A stretch of 20,704 bases of DNA from Saccoglossus kowalevskii (taxonomy: Eukaryota > Hemichordata > Enteropneusta > Harrimaniidae): positions 51,405 through 72,108 of the forward strand of contig NW_003148787.1 of assembly GCF_000003605.2 (NCBI RefSeq), read 5' to 3'. The notes beneath the pieces were generated by a model that was not told the origin of the DNA, searched no databases, and worked only from the letters and a program-made list of their open reading frames with translations. This document shows positions 9,757 to 17,425 of this stretch, in pieces (position 1 is the stretch's first letter; the number at the start of each line of letters is the position of its first letter). The translations under genes and the position numbers were made by a program.

Positions 9757-12300
9757 CTCTTCATTCTCGAAATATTCATTTTTTTATCGGTATTATGCAG
9801 TCCACCATCCCTTGTGTATTCAATGTATGTTTTTATGTGAAATAAAAATGATGATGACCTCATAGAATGAGTGTGTACATTCATTATTTGCTATTAATTA
9901 GCCTTAGCAATGTGAAAAGAGAATCAAAGAAAGCTTAGAAAGAACTCCCGTGTGCTGAGGGAATAAGGATCTTGATGTGAAAGGAGAAAAAGAGTTTTAT
10001 TTGTACCCCTACCTTTAACCCTGATTCTAACATTACCCCTACTTTCCAGCATTATTCCCTCAATTTAATTACATATGCCCCTCTTAAGGACACCTATAGT
10101 TATCTATAGGGGGCATAGACAATGGGAGAGATGGATACAGTTTAAGTGACACCCCCCCGTGACCATACACATATTCCTCAACCATTCATGAAAGCGCATA
10201 CACTTTAACAAATTAGATAAAAATTGGAAGAATCTTCCTATCAGGAGATTTTACTCTATTTTAGCTTGTATAAAAACAAAAAAAAAGGTGATTTTTTTTT
10301 TATGCAGAGTATGTAATAACCCAACCTAAAAATAAATTCAAATAGGACCTTTTTAAATGGCATAGAACTCATCCTTGCGTTGTCATAAAATGTTTTCAAA
10401 ACAGCGCTGGAACAAAATTTATATTTCTTGTAATTCACTGAGTGAACATTTAAGTTACGGTACGTCTCATGAATTCAAACGAGAATAAGGATGAACTAAT
10501 AACTTACATTCTGTGTGTTATGAAGCTGGCAGCATCAACCAACAAAGCACAAGTCAAACCAAGACTAGAGTTTAAGTCTACACCCTGTAATGAAATGAAA
10601 AAATATGTTAAGATATGGCAGCACGTTACACCTATATCATTCAAATTAACTTGGAAGGTTCAGCTATATGAATGTTTATTACGCCAAGGATTATATAAGA
10701 TGAGAGTACGCAAGTGTGTGATACTGCTGTGCGTATTATACTATTATTTGTGGGTGTATCTAGTTGTATCAACCCATTCAATAAAGAAGTCATGCGAAGA
10801 AAAATGAATTTTCAGACCATCAAATATTTCACATAATAGTCCCAAGACGTATTGTAAAATACTTTATTTTAGCTGGAATTAATTTTGCTGAAAAAGCTGT
10901 TTTAGTGTTTTTTATGAAGTTTCACTGATTTTTAATGAGTTGAATGTAAAATATAGGAAAAAAGATATATTCGCTAGATTTTATTTTCACTGAAACATCT
11001 CTTCAGTGAAAATAGTGAAAATAAATTCCAAGTGAAAATTAAGTATTTTACAGTAGCCCAATAAAGCTAAGGTAATGGGATTGCAGTAGTAAGTTTATTT
11101 ACCGACAAGAATTTTTCAAATCTCTAGTGAAAGTTTTTGAAATTCAGGCTGTCAATTTACATTTTATCTAAAATATGAAGTCTGGTTTGATGTTGACAGA
11201 AATAACACTCAAGAACCACTAAGGGGTCAACCATATGAAATCATGGGGGGCATGGAAGAATGTGCAATTTCTCTTTTTTTTCATTGTGTCATATATATAC
11301 ATGTACATTTCTTGAGTGTGCCAACATCTTTCCCTGCAACACGCTGGATGCATTTTATTTTCTCTTGCTTTCTAGCATAATTTTCAACAACAACACCCCA
11401 CCCCCATAATAGCAAATGGTCGACCCCTAAATTGCAGGCACCAGTTCTTATGAAAAATTACTTTCCTTTATACCAAAATAGATCCATGTCTACTATTTTA
11501 GATTTGTTTTTTTCAGCATAAAATATAATTGATAGTAGATTTTTGAAAATAATGATTTACTACTAACATGCATATGGTATTTATACATTTTGGATCTAAT
11601 TATAATAATTATTCATAACTTTTCTACAGTTGGCAAAAGTCCAAGCAGATCTGTGTGCCAATCTCAATGAAATATATTAAAATAATATTTTAATAAAAAT
11701 TAATTAATTAGTAAAATATGAATAAAAGTTTTAAAATATGCTGAAATGTTCAAAAAAGAGATGTCATTGTTTTGGCCTTGCAACCAATAACTTATATGCA
11801 AACGCATTTCATGGCTAGAAATTTTTTGTAAGTCTGTTGAATAAATAGTATTTAAAGCTCGATGTCTGATCATGGCTTTAGACCCATACAAAAAGAGGAA
11901 ATGCAAATAAATAAATATAAAATAACTTGCTCAATTTGTGTCAGAAATCTATAGTTGTCAAGTCTCGTGTTTTATTCAATCTATCATAAAACTGGATTTA
12001 GGAGATATTTACATTGCTATTAACACCCATCTGTGTCTTATAAATACATTGATTTATGTTTATCATGTAAATCCTGTTCATGCATGTGAATTCATCACAG
12101 TTTTAATAATAACTCATACTATAAATATATAATAAAATAAAATGGGAAATGATTTCTTATTATTGGAAACATACATGCTTGAAGTAGGCTTTATATATTA
12201 ACGGACGTGTATCAGGTGTTCTGCCAGGGGTCAAAAACAGTTCATACTAGTCAGCATAATCATACTAAAATTTGCATTTTAGATTCAATATACAGGGATC
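9757..12300. other. gene-poor AT-rich stretch
   Basis: No gene is recognised. Contents are a small foldback CCTATAG-TTAT-CTATAGG at 10093-10110, an 11-bp-stem foldback at 10984-11012, and a random-looking 112-codon + frame at 10469-10807 with no family features. There is also a 17-codon acceptor-led open run at 11630-11680 followed by AATAAA at 11692, and many A/T runs. Confidence 0.6.
10984..11012. repeat. perfect 11-bp foldback
   Basis: TTTTCACTGAA (10984-10994) and TTCAGTGAAAA (11002-11012) are exact reverse complements around a 7-base loop. TTTCACTGA-type words are scattered through this part of the window (for example near 2840, 8360 and 8402), so this may be a remnant of a dispersed repeat. 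Confidence 0.6.
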
Positions 12301-12900
12301 AAAATTAAGGCGTGTCTATCTGTTCCAGACATGATATTTAAGCTGGGACAGGTAAATGTACAAACTACCTGTCCCTATGGACAGCTGAATAATGATATCA
12401 AGTTTCTACTGACTGTCCAAATCGGGTTATCCAAAGTTAATAATGTCAAGAAAATTGCCTGCAGCTGTTTTAAAGACTTATGAAACGATGAGTGCCAGGA
12501 ATCCATTTTTATTTTCAAATAACATGTTTTGTAGGGACAGGTAAATCATCAATTGGAACAGCCACTTTTATCTATCAAACTGTCCAATGGACAGACAACT
12601 CATCTTGAATTTTCAAGGTGAATGTTCCAGCGAAGCACTCCACTATCACCTTGAAGTATTTCATTAGGACTAAGTGTATGTGACAGTGGCCTCACAGTTT
12701 AGAATCAGTTTACCAACAGCCAATCATATTGCTTCTTTCATCAATGCGCTTGGCCAAGCCGTCAAAATCCTGTCCTCGGGACAGAGCTAAGTCACAAGAA
12801 GCATCTTGCTGTTAAAGACACGCACCACTCTACCAGGAGTGCGTTTGCGTCGCTCCCTCAGGGTGCCCCAAGTGACATGGCAGGAGTGATCCGTGGTAAC
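12300..12900. repeat. unclassified repeat-like block with two foldbacks
   Basis: This block is GC-richer than its surroundings and internally structured. GGGACAGGTA (12345-12354) pairs exactly with TACCTGTCCC (12366-12375). TTCAAGGTGA (12612-12621) pairs exactly with TCACCTTGAA (12646-12655). The word GGGACAGGTAAAT occurs twice (12345-12357, 12534-12546), and CTGTCCAATGGACAG near 12579-12593 is nearly palindromic. Short protein-like runs appear on both strands (for example SLPTANHIASFINALGQAVK on +, ending in a stop), but none is long. It is best read as a decayed mobile-element fragment. Confidence 0.45.
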
Positions 12901-13364
12901 GAAAGGGGTTCCTGAGGAAGTAGATTACACAAATGTAATCCTGGGAAGTAGTTATCACATGATCGTACTGGTTCGTTGTAAAATGTTCAAAATTTATTTT
13001 AAAATCACGCCCAGTTGCATTTTATGTTTGAGAAAATTACCTAAACACCTTTTTGGGAACATTGTAAAAATGGCCTAAATTACAATGAAAAGAAAAATAA
13101 ACAAACCGTCCAAAAATGCACACAAATACTATCACAATGTAGCTTCATTTAACATAATACTGTAAAATGACTAAAATTACTCTGAATTACTTCCATGAAT
13201 TCAACAAGCACTGTCAATGTCTTGGATGGGCTTTACACACTGTACCTATTTTTTCTCATATTTGTATACATTTTAATCACTTAAATTCAGTAGCATAATT
13301 ATTGTTAGGTTGTACTTGCAAAAATACTGACAGGGGTGTGTAGCTGGTTGTTTGAAAACCCTAC

Positions 13365-13728
13365 TCCTTATCAGACAAAAATAAACTCAAATTGTCTACC
13401 TCGTATCAGACAAACTGTGGATATTTGACGCCCCTTTCCAGACAGTAAGCATAAATGGTAAACAGCGAATCAGAGGATCCATTTCAGGTTTATTCATTCC
13501 GGGAAATCGGGGGTGGTCAGCTATTTTATTTACCTAGATGGACTCCCAGAGATAGACTTTGACGATCAAAATGAGAAAAATCAGCTTCATTCTCCTGATT
13601 GATGGATCACTCAAGCTCTAAAGACAGTCTTTGGAGAAACTGGACACCTTTTCAGACAGAAATAATGAAAAAAAGGATACCCCTTTTCAGACAGACCTGG
13701 GTAAAATAACGTACCCCTTTTCAGACAG
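13365..13728. repeat. degenerate tandem repeat, core CCTTTTCAGACAGA
   Basis: Six copies of a CC(T/C)TT(T/A)(T/C)CAGACA(G/A)A-like core lie at about 13365, 13400, 13431, 13646, 13681 and 13715. Within the two sub-arrays the period is about 31-35 bp; some 200 bp of other sequence separates copies three and four. It produces a spurious minus-strand frame with repeated FCLKRG-type words. It looks like an old minisatellite or repeat-derived array. Confidence 0.75.
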
Positions 13729-13759
13729 AAGTGATGAATTTGGGACCACTTTTGGCGGC

Positions 13760-14850
13760 ACATATACATATAGCATTTCAATGTGAGTACCCCCTCCCCC
13801 CTCAAAACATATCACTTTTTCTCAATGCCCAAATATTGGAGATGGAACAAAATTACAGAAATATGTATGATATCTGAATTGTAAACCTGATTGCATCCAC
13901 ATATCAGTTGTATGATAAATAAATTTTGGAATTTTAACTGAATTTAAATAATTCTCAAGAAGACATTATGAGGGCGCTGTTCTTTTGTATTCACACACCT
14001 GTTTTAAAGAATTGCCATTATTAAGATAAACAAAATAGATCAGTGTGAGACCAACATTCAAAACTCCCAGTTAAACTTTACGAATCTGCCAAAGTAACAA
14101 TACTTGCTTTACACATGTTTAGTTTATTTGTTTACACTCGCTAATATACTGTGGTATTCAGGTATTCAGCATTATATTACTGAACAATCTAACTCTGTAA
14201 TTACTAATTGTCAGCCTGCAGTCAAACAACGCTTGGTTAGAAAGTTATTTACTTTTATTTCAATACAGTCCACCTCCACTAAGGGTCACCTGCCCCTAAA
14301 TTTTTTTTAAAAAAAAGAAAAATGTTGGTCTGTATTTTAATTGTTAATTAATTATTCACAATGCAGAAGCCAAACTATGCTACAAATAAAATGTTCATAC
14401 AAAACTCCAGGCACAACATCATGTCGGTTACGGCACTGAAATATAACTGCGTTTTCAATGAAAACCATATTTAGCAACATTCCAAACCCTCATTTGCACA
14501 AATTTGTTTACATAAATCACTTGAATGCCTAGCCCTATATTTGTAACCTGCCATGCTTTAATGAATACAAAACTATACCGCAGGTAATTCTCAAGGGTTT
14601 GAATAATAAACAGAAAAGACTTTAAATGCCCACAACACATCAGAGCAATCAAGGGCCTATATCCTGTCAATCAATTTTATTTCACTAAAAACAAACTAAC
14701 TGAGGTTAATATGGTTAAATATGAGAAATATTTGAAACCAAAATGTTTGCTACCATACTCAGTGTGCATGATGGTTTTTGAAATCACCGGCACCAAGTAG
14801 ATCAGAGTTATGATAACTTGCAATAAATATTGTTAATAAAGCACATTGGG
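13760..14850. other. non-coding stretch, nothing recognised
   Basis: AT-rich, with no coding signal on either strand. A GAGGGCGCT word at 13970-13978 resembles the CTCF-like core found elsewhere in the window but with a mismatch. Confidence 0.6.
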
Positions 14851-14852
14851 TA

Positions 14853-15099
14853 TTCCCATCACAAAACTACTGAGACGTTTTTGACAGAGTTTAAAGTATT
14901 CTTTTTTGATTATGGTATTTAGGTAGATAACTTTGCATAGTTTAGATACATGTCAGTTTTGAAAACAAGCTAAGCTAGATTTACACTAGATAATAACTAG
15001 CTAAATGTTATCTTAGACTTAGAACATACTGTAAAAAATAATAATAACATACTCCATTTTGTACATTAATTCTTTTCAAACAAAACATGATGACACCAT
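14853..15099. repeat. 247-bp direct repeat, copy 1
   Basis: Begins TTCCCATCACAAAACTACT and ends near AACATGATGACACC. It matches copy 2 (15846-16094) with only a handful of substitutions and one 5-bp GGTAT insertion in copy 2 (about 96% identical by eye). It has no open frame. The middle holds palindromic words (GCTAAGCT; CTAG-ATAATAA-CTAG). Confidence 0.95.
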
Positions 15100-15782
15100 A
15101 AATATATTTCAGTTTAAAAGATCACATATGAAAACCTTAAATATTTTGTCTAGTAATTTCAATTACCAGTATAGGTAACAATATACTACACAACAGTCAA
15201 CTCGATATTTCACTATAGTCTGCTACAAACATTCTTTGTGTCTGGGAATGCATGACCTCCTCAGTGGATCAGGCATAATTGCATACCAGTACATAGTTTA
15301 TTAGTTTACATAACCATTACTTTCATAACTTCACCACAAGAGGGCGCTATTTAATTTTTTTTTTCATCCTGAAAATCAGATGATAATCTGGACTAGTCTT
15401 TTAACCAGCTACCTGTCTGTGTGTCATTTTAAACAGACACAAAATTTGCAAAGACAAGCTAAATTTATACAAACACATAGTTTTTACACATACATAATAA
15501 AAAATCACCAAAAAATCGATTACAAGACTCGCGCTACATACCAGCAACTATTATTTTGCATATCAATGTAGATTTTAGACAGGCACTTTTAATTTTCTGG
15601 CTATGACACTCACTTGATTCCTCTGGAAATGGACCAAATTGTTTTCAAATAGTACACATCATCTAAAACTCGTACCTTTTAGACAATATACAAGCTAATC
15701 AATAATGTTTCATCACTAGAATATGCAAATGCTGACAAAAAAAGTGTCCATAGACAGGAGGGGTAAGAAAAGGAAACAAATC
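15100..15782. other. spacer between the 247-bp copies
   Basis: AT-rich with no coding signal. It holds a strong CTCF-like motif (15334-15349) and otherwise nothing recognised. Confidence 0.6.
15334..15349 (+). promoter_or_regulatory. CTCF-like motif CCACAAGAGGGCGCTA
   Basis: Matches the animal CTCF core (CCA-C-N-AG-R-GGGCGC-type) at essentially every position. Weaker reverse-strand relatives lie at about 17251-17265 (GGCACGAGAGGGCGT) and 8214-8231 (CTAGAGGGCAGT). CTCF is present in most bilaterians, so an insulator role is plausible, but the word is also common inside dispersed repeats of marine invertebrates. Confidence 0.4.
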
Positions 15783-15830
15783 AAAAATTTGGAATGTATC
15801 TTAAACTAGCCATCAATTAAACCAACTTCA
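15783..15830. repeat. 48-bp direct repeat, left of 247-bp copy 2
   Basis: AAAAATTTGGAATGTATC...ACTAGCCAT...TTAAACCAACTTCA resembles 16094-16141, its partner on the other side of copy 2, at roughly 75-80% identity by eye. Confidence 0.65.
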
Positions 15831-15845
15831 GCTTCATCATGTGTT

Positions 15846-16094
15846 TTCCCATCACAAAACTACTAAGACTTTTTTGGCAGAGTTTAAAGTATTCTTTTTT
15901 GATTATGGTATGGTATAGGTAGATAACTTTGCATAGTTTAGATACATGTCAGTTTTGAAAACAAGCTAAGCTAGATTTACACTAGATAATAACTAGCTAA
16001 ATGTTATCTTAGACTTAGAACATACTGTAAAAAATAATAATAACATACTCCATTTTGTACATTAATTCTTTTCGAACAGAACATGATGACACCA
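15846..16094. repeat. 247-bp direct repeat, copy 2
   Basis: Second copy of the sequence at 14853-15099, in the same orientation and 993 bp downstream. Differences include ACGTTTTT to ACTTTTTT, GACAG to GGCAG, an extra GGTAT and CAAACAAAAC to CGAACAGAAC. Unlike copy 1, it is bracketed by the 48-bp repeats. Confidence 0.95.
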
Positions 16095-16141
16095 AAAATT
16101 TTGAACCTATCTTGAAGTAGCCATACATTAAACCAATTTCA
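16094..16141. repeat. 48-bp direct repeat, right of 247-bp copy 2
   Basis: AAAAATTTTGAACCTATC...AGTAGCCAT...TTAAACCAATTTCA; partner of 15783-15830. It starts exactly where the 247-bp similarity ends. Confidence 0.65.
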
Positions 16142-17125
16142 TCCAAACATCAATGTGAAGATATTCTTATTAATCGTAGTCCATGAATGAAAGGTGGCAG
16201 TTTGTTCACAGGCATGTCTTCAGAACAACTTTCACATACTTCACAGTACCCATGCAGAGCACTGTATAGGATATTGACTAATTTACATCTCAAATACAAT
16301 CTGATTAAAATTTGATGTAATTTTATTTTATTTTATATAATTTATTTTATTTTTACTATATATTTTTTATTATTTTGTAATTGCTTTTGTTATTATACAT
16401 CTAAACCATTTTAACCTTATCACCGCTGGTTCCCTTTTTCATCACAAATTCACAAAATAGTCCCGTTTATAGTCTGTACTTTCCTTCAGAAGATTGGGAC
16501 AAAAATAGCCAAATGTTTTGAGTAAAAACTGACAATTAACTCAAACTTTCTCAAATATTGAATACAGAAAAAAAAGTGCAGACAAATTTGGGCGAGTAAG
16601 TCTGGTAGTGAAAAAGTTAACCTGGCTGTAGAGGGACTGTGAGTGATCAATATGAGCAGAAACAAATTCCATTTGAAAATTTGTGGCTTTAAAAACATGA
16701 CAAAAAAATTCAAAAATTTAAAATTTGCATTTATCTAAAATATTGAAATTACAGTAATTCTTTTACTAGGAGCACTTATAACTATTTTTCTAAACTGAAT
16801 CAATTTTGCAGAAGGCAAATATTTGAAAAGATTTGTAGCAGTGAAAATCATGTTCCTGAGACACAGCCCTCACTAGCACTCAGAAACTATTAAATCTTGG
16901 GAATTTCTCTGGCAGAGATTTGAGCATTTCAGTCTTACATTATATTTCTCAGTATTTTTGGCAATTAAGAAATTTATGTTTTTTATTTATCCAAGACAAT
17001 AACAGCTCTATTAGTGAACATAAACGCTTATGTAATTGTCAATTCAAACAATGTTATAATTTATATAATAAAAGCACTTTATGATTTATGTGTCTTCTAA
17101 GTAATTGTAATGTAATTGTATTTAT
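16142..17125. other. non-coding stretch downstream of SWSAP1 exon 3
   Basis: AT-rich, with a low-complexity (TTTTA)n-like run at about 16322-16372. The minus strand at about 16170-16345 is open and reads partly protein-like (LVNILYSALHGYCEVCESC..., ending in a stop), but its splice phase does not fit SWSAP1 exon 3 and no family was recognised. The missing 3' exon or exons of SWSAP1 should lie in this direction. Confidence 0.45.
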
Positions 17126-17166
17126 GTATTTTACCTGTGACGATTCACAGTAATTGTCTAAATCAT
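17126..17166 (-). repeat. duplicate of SWSAP1 exon 3 end and splice donor
   Basis: These 41 bp match 17302-17342 with five mismatches. The match spans the last 32 coding bases of SWSAP1 exon 3 and its splice donor. The copy reads NDLDNYCESSQ then GTAAAA, against DDLDYYCKPSQ then GTAAGA. A weaker match extends about 20 bases further into the intron. An in-frame TGA lies just upstream of the copy, so it cannot simply extend the exon. Confidence 0.85.
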
Positions 17167-17301
17167 TTCATCTGTTTGTAAAAGTGAAGTTGTTGCTTTG
17201 ACGATGGCTTACGAATGACTGATTTTGAAACGTTCCATCCAGATCGAACGACGCCCTCTCGTGCCAATGCCTCCCCGGATAGTCTTGTAATGTATGTACC
17301 G

Positions 17302-17342
17302 GTATCTTACCTGTGATGGTTTACAGTAATAGTCTAAATCAT
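17302..17342 (-). repeat. original of the duplicated exon-end segment
   Basis: Partner of 17126-17166; contains the last 32 coding bases of SWSAP1 exon 3 and its GTAAGATAC donor. Confidence 0.85.
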
Positions 17343-17425
17343 CTACTATGATAACATGAGGTGGTAAGGCTATAGTGTGTATTGAAGACAGATAGTCAAG
17401 TAAGGCTTCTCGGTCAACTAGATAT
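17311..17425 (-). CDS. swsap1: SWSAP1 exon 3: Walker B
   Basis: Starts after TTGTCACTCAG and completes a Leu codon. It reads YLVDREALLDYLSSIHTIAL then PPHVIIVDDLDYYCKPSQ, and ends at GTAAGA in phase 0. VIIVDD is a textbook Walker B strand. The intron before it (17426-17728) is 303 bp and shows nothing else. Confidence 0.88.

Noticed and set aside
9467..9884. Open frames at 9467-9721 (+) and 9672-9884 (-)
   Set aside because: Shadows of, or adjacent noise to, the minus-strand LINE ORF, which has the recognisable zinc-binding and terminal blocks.
10469..10807. 112-codon + strand open frame followed by AATAAA
   Set aside because: No recognisable domain, no clear promoter or splice signals, and composition similar to surrounding non-coding DNA.
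12760..12900. tRNA- or SINE-like hairpin near ACGCACCACTCTACCAGGAG
   Set aside because: No convincing A and B box pair and no cloverleaf could be drawn.
13611..13805. Minus-strand frame with repeated FCLKRG words
   Set aside because: Produced by the degenerate tandem repeat, not a protein gene.
15226..15300. Possible minus-strand SWSAP1 exon after GTTTGTAG
   Set aside because: Phase and sequence do not match the expected C-terminal region, and the reading stops quickly.
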